Of a stretch of 64,000 nt of DNA, positions 54,144-62,200 are shown piece after piece. Every line of letters begins with the position of its first letter. The stretch's first letter is position 1. The DNA is from Methylocaldum sp. 14B (lineage in GTDB: Bacteria; Pseudomonadota; Gammaproteobacteria; Methylococcales; Methylococcaceae). The DNA lies in NCBI RefSeq assembly GCF_002005105.1, contig NZ_MSCV01000037.1:1-64000 (forward strand), written 5' to 3'. The position numbers and the translations under genes were made by a program. The notes beneath the pieces are model-generated. The model was not told the origin of the DNA, made no database searches, and saw nothing but the letters and a program-made list of their open reading frames with translations.

Positions 54144-54228
54144 GCAGCCCGTATGTAGAGCAGCGAAATACGGGGTGTCACGGCTTCGCTCGTCCCGGAT
54201 TTCGCTTCACTTCATCCGGGCTACGGGC
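54144..54228. repeat. intergenic repeat with ATCCGGGCTACGGG end
   Basis: The segment has inverted ends (GCAGCCCGTA on the left, TCCGGGCTACGGG on the right) and an internal imperfect palindrome of the CCCGGATTTCGCTTC type. It resembles dispersed short repeats of gammaproteobacteria. No coding capacity is evident. Confidence 0.5.
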
Positions 54229-54240
54229 CTCGCAACTTGC

Positions 54241-55281
54241 TCAGCGCAGAATCACCCAGTAATCCGTCAGGCGGGTGATGCGCAGCGGCGTGGTTTCGGC
54301 GATGGCGTCGATCACCCTGTCGGTGTCGGCGAGACGGAAGAGCCCGCTCAAGCGCCGGTCGGCGAACGATTCGTTGAGCAGAGTCACCCGTCCTTTCCTG
54401 TATCGGTTGAGCGTGGCGACCACCTCGGCCAGAGGGGTTTGATCGAAGATCAGATAGCCTTCGCGCCAGGCGGCGGCATGATCGACTCCGCTTTTCCGCA
54501 GGACGACCCGGCCGTCCGCTTCGAGGCTGGCGGCTTGACCGGCTTTCAGCGAGACGCGCTGGCGGAACGTGCTGGCCTCGACCACGCCCTCCAGCATCGC
54601 GATTTCGGTCTTTTCTTCCGACTGCCTGACGGTAAAGGCCGTACCCACCGCCTTGGCTTCGCCGTGGCGGCTGGCAGCGACGAACGGACGCGCCGGGTCC
54701 TTGGCCACTTCAAAAAACGCTTCGCCGCGAAGCAGTTCGATCCGCCGCGTCGAATGCTCGAAGCGAACCGCGACGGCGCTGTCGGAATTCAAACTGGCGC
54801 GGGAACCGTCGGGCAGCAGAACATCATGAATTTCGCCCTTGGCGGTTCGATAATCGGCCTGCAGCGCGAGCATGGGGTCGAGAAAAACCAGGCCAGCGAT
54901 CAGAATGAAAAGGCATGCGATGGCCCAGCCGAGGCGCACGGAGTGGCGCGGAAAGGCGGTGCCGCGCGAACGGCTTAGGGCAGGATCGGTCTCAGATCGC
55001 AATCGTCGCGGTCTCACTATCGCTTCCGCGAGGTTTGCGCGAGCAGTTTCCAAGGGCAGGGGAGACGATCCGGACAGCGGCCGGCCGCGCAGCGGTTCCA
55101 GCCCCTCCCAAAGCGCGAGCGCGTTGCGCCAAGCTGCCTCGTGCTCCGGGCTTTGCGAGCGCCAACGCTCGAGTCGCTGTGTTTCGGCCGTTGTCGGCGT
55201 GCGCGTCTTCAGAACGATCAGCCCGTCGAGCGCCTCGCTTACCAAACGGTCGGGATCGTGGGAGGGTGGGGATTCGGGCAT
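54241..55281 (-). CDS. FecR-like anti-sigma regulator, module 3
   Basis: This 346-residue protein has an N-terminal part (LVSEALDGLIVLKTRTPTTA, LERWRSQSPEHEAAWRNALA), a membrane segment near 120-138 (LGWAIACLFILIAGLVFLDP), and a FecR domain (GEIHDVLLPDGSRASLNSDS, ELLRGEAFFEVAKDPARPFV, AKAVGTAFTVR, AMLEGVVEAS). The C-terminal RLSGLFRLADTDRVIDAIAE part is STN-like. It begins 69 bases after the sigma gene ends and is followed by the receptor gene on the same strand. Confidence 0.9.
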   Translation of the reverse strand: MPESPPSHDPDRLVSEALDGLIVLKTRTPTTAETQRLERWRSQSPEHEAAWRNALALWEGLEPLRGRPLSGSSPLPLETARANLAEAIVRPRRLRSETDPALSRSRGTAFPRHSVRLGWAIACLFILIAGLVFLDPMLALQADYRTAKGEIHDVLLPDGSRASLNSDSAVAVRFEHSTRRIELLRGEAFFEVAKDPARPFVAASRHGEAKAVGTAFTVRQSEEKTEIAMLEGVVEASTFRQRVSLKAGQAASLEADGRVVLRKSGVDHAAAWREGYLIFDQTPLAEVVATLNRYRKGRVTLLNESFADRRLSGLFRLADTDRVIDAIAETTPLRITRLTDYWVILR

Positions 55282-55350
55282 AAAACGGCCGTTGTCTTAG
55301 GAGACTCGTGAAGATAGACGAGCCACCGCGAAAAAACCACACGCCACGAG

Positions 55351-55866
55351 CTAATCTTCGTGTACGCGGCGATTCAAATGCAGCAGCGTGCGTCTCAGAT
55401 GCTCCTCCACCGTGCGCAGGGAAACGCCGAGCCGCTCCGCGATTTCCCGCTGTTTCAAGCCTTCGAACCGGCTCAGATAAAAAATGCGTTGGCTCAGTGG
55501 CGGAAGCTCCTCCAGCGCCGCCGTCGCCCGGTCGAGCTGCTCCGAGGCGAGCGTCGCGGCCTCGCCGGTCCGTTCCTCCGTCGGAAGAACGCTGGGATCG
55601 TCCTCGTCCAAATCGGCCAAAAAGCTTGGCCGGTTTTTGCCGTAGCGGTGATGGTCCGTAATCAGATTCAGCGCGGTCCTGAACAAATAAGCGCGGGGAT
55701 TGGCGATGCGGCTCAAGTCGCCGCTCCGCCAGAGCCGCACGAAGGATTCCTGGCAAAGGTCGTCCGCAGTTTGAGCGCAACCCAGTCGGCCGAGCAGGAA
55801 GCTCAGGAGTTCCTGGCGGCAGTCCCGGAAAAGCTGAACTAGCAGTTGATGATCGGAAGACAGCAT
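55351..55866 (-). CDS. ECF sigma factor, FecI-like, module 3
   Basis: This 171-residue sigma factor has region 2 (LLVQLFRDCRQELLSFLLGR, ADDLCQESFVRLWRSGDLS, NPRAYLFRTALNLITDHHR) and region 4 (ALEELPPLSQRIFYLSRFEG, KQREIAERLGVSLRTVEEHL). I chose the ATG at 55866 because the alignment with the other sigma factors begins there; the frame extends 14 codons further. It is 142 bases downstream of the PepSY gene of module 4. Confidence 0.9.
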   Translation of the reverse strand: MLSSDHQLLVQLFRDCRQELLSFLLGRLGCAQTADDLCQESFVRLWRSGDLSRIANPRAYLFRTALNLITDHHRYGKNRPSFLADLDEDDPSVLPTEERTGEAATLASEQLDRATAALEELPPLSQRIFYLSRFEGLKQREIAERLGVSLRTVEEHLRRTLLHLNRRVHED

Positions 55867-56008
55867 GGGTATCGAGAAAAAGGGACTCCTCGATACAGCA
55901 AACCTCATGCCGAATCATGTAAACGATTGATCGGAAAAGGCTGGATCGGTAGGCTCGGCTGTTTCGCTGCAAGCGACTGCGGCAAATCACACAGTGCTCT
56001 TCCAGCGG

Positions 56009-57241
56009 TCAGATTTCATTTGTTCGCGGCTGATCGCGAAGCCGTCGGTCCGCTACGCCGGTCGTGCGCCGCGCCGCCTTCCGTTTTTGCAGCCAACGGA
56101 TCACCCCCGTCACGTACAGCACCGGACAGGCGAGGCCGGTGACAAATACCAGAATGCGGCCTGTCATGCCGAAGGCGTGGCCGGAATGGAGCGGCCATTG
56201 CCAGTGGGTGAAGACTTCTCCTGCCGTTCCCGTAGCGGGATCGTCCACGTCCAGGATTTTTCCGGTATAGCGGTCCATCACGACGCAGCGGCGGCTGAGA
56301 AGACTGCCGGGCTCCGCCACGTCGTGCTTGCACACGGTGTAGGTGCTGGTCGGCTCCGGCGCGCCGTAGATCCAGTCCGGGCGGCCGCTGGGATAGCGGG
56401 TATCGGCGATGGCGACGGCCTGTGCCATGCCGATGGGCTCACCATCCGCAATCGGGGTGGAGCGAAACCAATAGCGGTAGGTGACCGGCGAGAACAGTTC
56501 CAGAACCGGCACCACATGCCGCGGCAGGTTCATGTAGATGCCGGAGAACAGCACGGGAATCATGATGAGCGTGGTGTAGAAGCCGAAAGCCTTGTGCAGA
56601 TCGAAATTGAGGCGTTCGGCGCTGGCTCGGCGCTTGATCGTGAGCGCCTGCAGCCATTTGCCGGTCAGCGGCCACCAGACGATGAGGCCGGTTAGCACCG
56701 AAATGATGAGCAAGGCTCCGAGAATGCCCACGAGCACATAGCCGATCCTTTCGCCGAGAAAAAAGGCGTAATGCAGCTCGAACACGAATCCGATGAACGT
56801 CCTCGGAAAAGTGCTGTCCGAGCGCTTCATCAGGCGCCGACCGATCACCTCGGCGGTGTAAGGATCGACCGCGACTTCCCAATTTTCCGATTCACCCTCC
56901 GGCAGGGCCGGCACCTGGAATCGCAGGCGGAACACCGCCGTGTCATTGCGCGGGTAGTTGGCGAAGGTCAATTTGGCGTCGGCCGGCATGGCCCGGATGC
57001 CGGCCGCGAAGATGTCCTCCAGTGGACGGTAATTTGCCTTTCCTCCAGGGCGAGCTTCGATCGTCAGCAGTTTCGGATTCAGCAGTTCGTCGATTTCCTG
57101 ATGGAACACCAGGATGCTGCCGGTAATCCCGAATATCACCAGCGTCGCGCCAGCGACGAGTCCCAGCCAGAGATGCACTTCCAGCCACAGTTTCCTTCGG
57201 GTTTTCAGATTGGCGAGACGCCTTAAATTCTGGAGGGACAT
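56009..57241 (-). CDS. PepSY-associated transmembrane protein, module 4
   Basis: This 410-residue protein has EVHLWLGLVAGATLVIFGIT, a periplasmic PepSY part with DPYTAEVIGRRLM, GFVFELHYAFFLGERIGYVL, VLTGLIVWWPLTGKWLQALT, RLNFDLHKAFGFYTTLIMIP, and VTGLACPVLYVTGVIRWLQK near the end. The His pattern of the family is kept. It most likely belongs with the sigma, FecR and receptor genes upstream (57886-60707), although it now lies next to the module 3 sigma factor as well. Confidence 0.87.
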   Translation of the reverse strand: MSLQNLRRLANLKTRRKLWLEVHLWLGLVAGATLVIFGITGSILVFHQEIDELLNPKLLTIEARPGGKANYRPLEDIFAAGIRAMPADAKLTFANYPRNDTAVFRLRFQVPALPEGESENWEVAVDPYTAEVIGRRLMKRSDSTFPRTFIGFVFELHYAFFLGERIGYVLVGILGALLIISVLTGLIVWWPLTGKWLQALTIKRRASAERLNFDLHKAFGFYTTLIMIPVLFSGIYMNLPRHVVPVLELFSPVTYRYWFRSTPIADGEPIGMAQAVAIADTRYPSGRPDWIYGAPEPTSTYTVCKHDVAEPGSLLSRRCVVMDRYTGKILDVDDPATGTAGEVFTHWQWPLHSGHAFGMTGRILVFVTGLACPVLYVTGVIRWLQKRKAARRTTGVADRRLRDQPRTNEI

Positions 57242-57388
57242 GGTCGATTTCCGATTTGAAGTCGCAAATTGTAGGGACGTAGATGTATCGCCGGGTTATG
57301 TCTTTCGTGAGGCCTCATGGATCTAATTCCAAATCGCTTTCAATAAGGCATTCATTTTTGTAGGGTGGGTTAGGCCGCGAGGCCGTAA

Positions 57389-57448
57389 CCCACCGAACGG
57401 CCTCGAATCGGTGGGTTACGCGGAGCCTGTCCTGAGCTTGTCGAAGGG
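57389..57448. repeat. GTAACCCACCG hairpin plus 23-bp dispersed repeat
   Basis: GTAACCCACCG and CGGTGGGTTAC form an 11-bp stem (about 57389-57420). It is followed by CCTGTCCTGAGCTTGTCGAA (57426-57448), the repeat also seen at 4457, 57832 (reverse) and 63939. Confidence 0.75.
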
Positions 57449-57636
57449 CCTGTCCCAAGCGGAGACTAGGGGCTAACTCACCCTACGATGAATGTTCACT
57501 CGAATGCCGACTAAATAAGACGAATGACAGAAAGAAAACCCCACCGGCATCCGGCCGGTTTGGCCGTCGAGTTCGCGCATTTCGAACGCCGGGAACGGTT
57601 GTCACCTTGTTCCGCCTTGTATCGGTGTTTGCGCCG

Positions 57637-57740
57637 GTTCCCAAGCTTTGGGCTTGGGAACCGGGTCTTGCAAGCTCTGGCTTGTCATGTTTCGGGAAGC
57701 GGGAGCTTCCAAGGCAGCGTTCCCAATCCGGAGATCGGGA
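57637..57740. repeat. GTTCCCAAGC palindromic repeats
   Basis: GGTTCCCAAGC and GCTTGGGAACC form one stem, and GCGTTCCCAATC with GATCGGGAACG another. A related unit lies at about 62820-62850. They are non-coding dispersed palindromes. Confidence 0.6.
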
Positions 57741-57831
57741 ACGAGCGTAATTGCAGGCTTCGACCGAAACGACTCGGCACGTTCGGCCCGGCTGAGTACG
57801 GCTCGTAGGATGTGGTGAGCGAAGCGAACCG

Positions 57832-57855
57832 CCCTTCGACTACGCTCAGGACAGG
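57832..57855 (-). repeat. dispersed 24-bp repeat, reverse copy
   Basis: CCCTTCGACTACGCTCAGGA plus CAGG is the reverse complement of the repeat at 4457-4504. Confidence 0.75.
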
Positions 57856-57885
57856 CATCGTTCGCTACGTACTCGCCGAACCAAT

Positions 57886-58953
57886 TCAATACCGGTACTC
57901 GAATCCCCCGAACACCATGCGGGTGGCGCCGGGATTGAATTGCGCCACGTCCTGTCCTCCGGCGTCACCGGTAACGAAGACCGAGGCGGCATAGCGCTCG
58001 TTGGTGAGATTGCGTCCGTCGACGAACACCTTCCAATGTTTGCCGTCGTCCCAGCCGACGCGGGCGCCCAGGAGAGCATAGGCATCGGCCGCAAGGGTGT
58101 TGGTGAAATCCACCCAGTTGGAGCTGACCGCCGTTACGTTCGGCCCGATGTAGAAACCGCCGGGATGTTGGTAGAGCGCCTCGAAGCGGGCATTGTGCTC
58201 CGGTATGCCAGGCAGCCGGTTGTCTTTCAGCACCGGATCGTCGTCGAAGTGGAAATTGCTCCAGGTGTAACTGCCGCGCAGGCGAATGCGGTCGCCGACG
58301 TATACGCCCGGCGCATAAGCAAGCGCGTCGTTCACCGTTAGCGCCGCGCCCTCCCTGATTCGCTCCCCCTCGATCAGCGTCGTCCCGCCGGGCACTCGCC
58401 CCAGTTTTTCCCGCGATTCTTCGATGGAGGGTGTGGTAAGGCTTTGAGGTTCCGCTTCACCGGTAACCGAAACAGTGGCCAGTTGGACCGATTCGTCGCC
58501 GGTCCCTCGGGTCTGATGGCCGGCAGCGGGCGCGATGTTCGGTTTGGCAGCGCGCTTGGCGAGGCGTTCGATGGTGACGGTTCCGGGACCGATGAAGCGA
58601 TAGCCGAAGCCGGTACCGTCCAGCAGCTTGTCCAGGCCCTGCTCCGGCGTTAGCGTGCTCGATAGTCCTCGGGACTTGAGGCCGCGGACGAGATCGGCAT
58701 CGAAAACCAGTTTCAGGTCGGACTGGTCGGCGAATTCCGTCAGTGCATCGCCGAGCGGCTGTGCGGCGATGGCGTAGTGTCGCGCATGGCTCTTTTCTTT
58801 TTCAGAGGCCTCGGCCGGAATTACGATTGCCGCGATGACGACCGCTAGTGCGGTGAATGATCTTTTCCCCGGAGGAAAGTAGTTTGGGGGTTTTGAAACT
58901 GGGTCAAAAATGTCGGCGTCTTTGCATGTGTTCCGGTTCTTTTTGTTTTTCAT
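57886..58953 (-). CDS. TonB-dependent receptor with large internal deletion, module 4
   Basis: This 355-residue product has a signal sequence, an STN domain (58-130: YAIAAQPLGDALTEFADQSD, LTPEQGLDKLLDGTGFGYRF), a TonB-box-like VSVTG (161-165) and only the first part of a plug (REKLGRVPGGTTLIEGERIR, ALTVNDALAYAPGVYVGD). At residue 222 it jumps to the last barrel strands (IRLRGSYTWSNFHFDDDPVL, VFVDGRNLTNERYAASVFVT) and the C-terminal FGGFEYRY. About 400 residues of plug and barrel are missing but the frame is kept. It can hardly transport. Start at 58953 chosen for the signal peptide; the frame extends upstream. Confidence 0.8.
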   Translation of the reverse strand: MKNKKNRNTCKDADIFDPVSKPPNYFPPGKRSFTALAVVIAAIVIPAEASEKEKSHARHYAIAAQPLGDALTEFADQSDLKLVFDADLVRGLKSRGLSSTLTPEQGLDKLLDGTGFGYRFIGPGTVTIERLAKRAAKPNIAPAAGHQTRGTGDESVQLATVSVTGEAEPQSLTTPSIEESREKLGRVPGGTTLIEGERIREGAALTVNDALAYAPGVYVGDRIRLRGSYTWSNFHFDDDPVLKDNRLPGIPEHNARFEALYQHPGGFYIGPNVTAVSSNWVDFTNTLAADAYALLGARVGWDDGKHWKVFVDGRNLTNERYAASVFVTGDAGGQDVAQFNPGATRMVFGGFEYRY

Positions 58954-59072
58954 GACGTTCTCGAAGGAATTCAGAAAAGGGATGTTTCTTTTCTGAACAC
59001 GTGCGAACGCCAAAACCATGAACCGGGAAAGCAAAAAAATTTTCGTCGAATCGATGCGAACGAGATGGGGGT

Positions 59073-60086
59073 TCAGCGATGCAGCAGCACGAGCCAGGGA
59101 CTCAGCCGGGTAGATCGGATGGCGAGCGCTTTCTCGACGGCCGCGAGGATGGCATCGGAATCGTCCAGGGAAAACACGCCGGTAACGCGCAGATCCTCCA
59201 GGCGATGGTCGGCAATCAGGATCTTTCCCGGCCGGTAACGGTCGAGTTCCGCGACCACTTTCACCAGGGGCTGGTCCTTGAATATCAGCTTATGTCGCTG
59301 CCAAGCCGTCGCTTGGCTCAAATCGGTCTTCTCCGGCGAACTCAAGCCGTGTGTCGGGCTGTAGTTGACGCGCTGCCCGGACGCCACCCGCACCGCAGCC
59401 TGCGCGGAATCGGACCGTCCGTCCGCAAGCCTGACGCTGACGGCGTGTTCCTGGACCGTCACAGCGATGTCGCCGGCCGTGCTCTCCGAAACCTCGAAGA
59501 CGGTGCCCAAGGCGCGGATCACCGCCGGGCCGGTTTCCACCTCGAACGGCCGGGCAGCGTTGGGCGCCACCGTGAAGGCCGCTTGGCCGTGGCGGATACG
59601 AATGCGCCGTCGCGATGGGTTCCAATCCAGCGCAATGGCGGTATCGGTGTCGAGCAGCACGGTGCTGCCGTCGTCCAGGCGTACCAGCTTCTGCTCTCCC
59701 GTGCCGGTGGCGTAATCACTGAGCCAAAAGTCGCCGAGATAGAGTCCCTGTAGTCCGAAGGCGAGCAATAGCGCGGCCGCCGCGGCCCAGCGGGCAGGCC
59801 GGAGCCGGCGCCGACCCGCGGGCGAGATCGGTGAAGGGCGCTTTTCCGGCAGTCCGACCGCGGCGGGCTGCTCTGCACGGAGATCTCCTGCCTCGTCACT
59901 CAAAACGTCCGCGACCGAAGCCCATAGACGCTCCGCTTCTTGAAATGCGTCCGCGTACTCGGGCCCCTCCGCCAGCCACTCGGCGAAGCGCTGGCGATCG
60001 CCGTCCCCCGCCGCACCCGAACGTAGCAGCACCAGCCAATCGATGGCTTGGTCCGAGAGTAGTTTGCGGCGATCGCTTGGGTTCAT
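59073..60086 (-). CDS. FecR-like anti-sigma regulator, module 4
   Basis: This 337-residue protein begins MNPSDRRKLLSDQAIDWLV and has the anti-sigma part (FAEWLAEGPEYADAFQEAER), a membrane segment near 105-123, then GEQKLVRLDDGSTVLLDTDT, RIRHGQAAFTVAPNAARPFE, IRALGTVFEVSES, and a C-terminal RLEDLRVTGVFSLDD part. The gene is intact although the receptor it should listen to is reduced. It starts 96 bases after the sigma gene ends. Confidence 0.9.
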   Translation of the reverse strand: MNPSDRRKLLSDQAIDWLVLLRSGAAGDGDRQRFAEWLAEGPEYADAFQEAERLWASVADVLSDEAGDLRAEQPAAVGLPEKRPSPISPAGRRRLRPARWAAAAALLLAFGLQGLYLGDFWLSDYATGTGEQKLVRLDDGSTVLLDTDTAIALDWNPSRRRIRIRHGQAAFTVAPNAARPFEVETGPAVIRALGTVFEVSESTAGDIAVTVQEHAVSVRLADGRSDSAQAAVRVASGQRVNYSPTHGLSSPEKTDLSQATAWQRHKLIFKDQPLVKVVAELDRYRPGKILIADHRLEDLRVTGVFSLDDSDAILAAVEKALAIRSTRLSPWLVLLHR

Positions 60087-60182
60087 GAACGGTACGGTCG
60101 GGTATGTCGGAGAGACTTATGTATATAAGACGGACGGAAGAAAAAAAACCGTATCGCTATGGGCATGAAACGGCGGCATCGA

Positions 60183-60707
60183 TCAGGTGGTCTCGTCGTC
60201 GAGCCGGTCCCGACAGTGTTTTAGGGCTTGAGCAATGCGCTTCGCCACCATTCGCTCCGATACGCCCAGCCGTTCGGCGATCTGGACATAGGTCAGGCCG
60301 TCCGCGCTGTTCAACAGCAGAGCCGTGCGGGAGTCCACCGGCAATTCCGACAAGGCCGCTTTCAGACGATCCATGGTTTGCCCCAGACTAACTGCCTGTT
60401 CGGGGGCCAAATCCGGGCCGGGGACGGTTTCTGAGGCAAGCGCTTCGTCGTCGTGAGCGGATTCGTAGCGGGATTTGGCGGTCTGCTTTCGCAAATAGTC
60501 GACCACCAGGTTCGCGGCGATGCGAAAAGCCAGGGCGCGCGGATTGTCGGCAGGACTTCGTCGCTCGCTCTGATGCAGGCGCAGATAGGTTTCCTGGACC
60601 AAATCGGCAGCGGTTTCCGGACATCGGAGGCGGCGCATGAGAAAGGCGAAAATTTCGTCCCGACTGTCCGAGAAAACGCTTTCGGTGCCGAGCGATGAAG
60701 GATTCAT
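60183..60707 (-). CDS. ECF sigma factor, FecI-like, module 4
   Basis: This 174-residue sigma factor has region 2 (DSRDEIFAFLMRRLRCPETA, ADLVQETYLRLHQSERRS, NPRALAFRIAANLVVDYLRK) and region 4 (ALSELPVDSRTALLLNSADG, YVQIAERLGVSERMVAKRIA). I chose the ATG at 60707 on alignment grounds; the frame is open for 49 more codons, which overlap the duplicated intergenic segment and do not look coding. It diverges from the second small RNA copy. Confidence 0.88.
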   Translation of the reverse strand: MNPSSLGTESVFSDSRDEIFAFLMRRLRCPETAADLVQETYLRLHQSERRSPADNPRALAFRIAANLVVDYLRKQTAKSRYESAHDDEALASETVPGPDLAPEQAVSLGQTMDRLKAALSELPVDSRTALLLNSADGLTYVQIAERLGVSERMVAKRIAQALKHCRDRLDDETT

Positions 60708-61026
60708 AAATTGGCGATGGGATTCGGTGCCGGTTTGGTGGGAAACGGATTGCGTCCGGAGCTTGTGTACGAGACAGTTGCCTGGGTTTCCGCGAGCTAT
60801 GTTGGGGAATGTATTGATTTTCGTGAACAAGCTTTCGACCTGCATCGACGCCATGATTGTGCGATGTGGTCGCGGTCAGCCTTTCCATCAAGCGCCCGAG
60901 GTGCTCGGAGAGGCCGACCGCTGGTCAGCATCAATAACATAACAAACGGCGTGCCAAATCTTTTTGCCTTTATATTTCAAAAGTTTATTAAATCACGCGG
61001 TTTTCGAATGGGGGGAGCTTTAATGC

Positions 61027-61079
61027 ATTTGCCGCACTGCGGCGAGTGAAATGCCGCACGGTCCATGCGACAAAATGTC
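61027..61079 (+). promoter_or_regulatory. two inverted-repeat operator-like sites, copy 2
   Basis: Site 1 TGCCGCA-C-TGCGGCG (61030-61044) and site 2 TGCCGCA-N7-TGCGACA (61052-61072). Conserved with 50821-50873. Confidence 0.55.
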
Positions 61080-61082
61080 ACC

Positions 61083-61111
61083 TTGAATCAATGGGTTAGG
61101 TTTAATAGGAT
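61083..61111 (+). promoter_or_regulatory. sigma-70-like promoter of small RNA, copy 2
   Basis: TTGAAT (61083-61088), 17-base spacer, TAGGAT (61106-61111). Confidence 0.6.
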
Positions 61112-61117
61112 AATCCC

Positions 61118-61220
61118 ATCTCGTAGCAGCTATTGGTTCTCCTCCGAGGCCAACCGTACGAGTGCGTGAGATCTCCTCATTCGATCGGGATGCCGTTCAG
61201 TCGGCATCCCGTTTTTTTTT
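61118..61220 (+). ncRNA. putative small RNA, copy 2
   Basis: The predicted RNA is about 103 nt. Stem CTCGTA (61120-61125) with TACGAG (61157-61162), inner TTGG/CCAA and CTC/GAG pairs, loop motif TCTCCTCC (61138-61145), second TCTCCTC at 61172-61178, then a perfect terminator stem. The pairs are kept relative to copy 1 despite changes in the inner stem. It lies between the module 4 sigma gene (divergent) and the PepSY pseudogene (convergent). Confidence 0.6.
61186..61220 (+). terminator. rho-independent terminator of small RNA, copy 2
   Basis: CGGGATGCCG pairs perfectly with CGGCATCCCG around a six-base loop, followed by nine T residues. Confidence 0.9.
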
Positions 61221-61277
61221 GCATTACGCCCATGTCAATTCGCCCGGATCATAGCGGAGAAATGTCGGGTTCATGCC

Positions 61278-61817
61278 TCAGCACAACCCGCCTCGCCAAA
61301 TTCGATTTCTCTCTATAAAGGTCGCGCTCGAGGCGTTTTCGCGATACGCCTTTCGCCCGACGCGCCGCAAGCGGGCTTCCGGAAACACGGACTCAGCCGC
61401 GCTGACGGCGGACGCAATCGGAATCGGCGTCGCTCCGGGCGTTATTTTCGAAGTCAGGCCGTGCGGGTCGGCCTAGCCATCCAGTTCGACCGGGGAGAAC
61501 AGATTGGCCATCGGGCGGACGTAATCGAAAAACACCAGATAGACGCCGCTGAACGCCACGACCGCGAGTACCGGAGCGCTGTAGATGCCGAAAACCTTGT
61601 GCGGGTCGAATATGAGGCGCTCCCGGCTCGCGCGGCGCTTGACGGTCAAGGCCCGGACGAGCTGATTCCGGCTCGGCCACCAGAGGTAGATTCCGGTCAA
61701 GACCGAGACCAGCAGCGCGACCCCACCGGTGGTGCGGGAACTCGTGCCAGGGGATCGATGTGCGATCTCTTCGCTCGGATGGTCTGCCGGGTCAAAAGCT
61801 TCATCTAGACCCCCCAA
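61278..61817 (-). pseudogene. PepSY transmembrane protein, broken, module 5
   Basis: The frame reads SVLTGIYLWWPSRNQLVRAL, RLIFDPHKVFGIYSAPVLAV and AFSGVYLVFFDYVRPMANLF like the middle of a PepSY protein, then meets TAG at 61473-61475. Beyond the stop, the same frame goes on with PIPIASAVSAAESVFPEARL and RRV, a normal PepSY motif. The N-terminal third and the C-terminal helix are absent. So the gene is truncated at both ends and carries a nonsense codon. Confidence 0.7.
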
Positions 61818-62200
61818 TGTTATTGTTTATCCTCGTGGAGGTAGACGGACCGCGCGCAAAAAGCCGCCAAGCGGGTTGAGATCTTTTAACGAGCGGCATG
61901 TGCTCCGTCGAGTTTTTTCCGTCAAACGCCACAGATGACTTAGGCTTTTGCCGCTCCGACCTAGAAGGGAAGGCCATTCACGGTGCCGCGATTGCCGATA
62001 TGCCGCATCCTTCCTTAAGTTCCGTTCACTCGAAATATGGCCGCGCAGCAAGCGTTGCGTGACCTTGCCCTCTGTTTCGTAATCTGGTTGAGGCAAAGTG
62101 GATGTTTGTAGGTCAAGTTGGCTCGATTCTTTCTTTGTTAAGTCCGCACGTTTCCTTTGAGACGTTTTCCATTCATTCCACTTCCAAGGAGGATTTCGAT
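61818..62200. other. intergenic, no gene recognised
   Basis: About 380 bases lie between the PepSY pseudogene and the small membrane protein gene. The short frames have no motif. The promoter of the gene at 62201 is expected in the right half. Confidence 0.4.

Larger units (their letters stand above)
53717..54240. other. intergenic with repeats between receptor and FecR
   Basis: About 520 bases hold the palindromic pair at 53932-54005 and a second repeat at 54144-54228. No gene is recognised. The receptor promoter should lie near 53760-53850. Confidence 0.45.
57242..57885. other. intergenic, repeat-rich
   Basis: About 640 bases lie between the shortened receptor and PepSY genes. The content is almost entirely dispersed repeats: a GTAACCCACCG hairpin near 57389-57420, the GTCGAAGGG repeat at 57426-57448 and 57832-57855, and GTTCCCAAGC-type palindromes at 57637-57740. 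No gene is recognised. Confidence 0.55.
60867..61221 (+). repeat. 355-bp duplicated segment, copy 2
   Basis: Partner of 50661-51013 in the same orientation, 10.2 kb away. It includes the hairpin with arms GCGGTCAGCCTTTCC (60872-60886) and GGAGAGGCCGACCGC (60907-60921), the operator block, the promoter, the RNA and the terminator. Confidence 0.8.
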
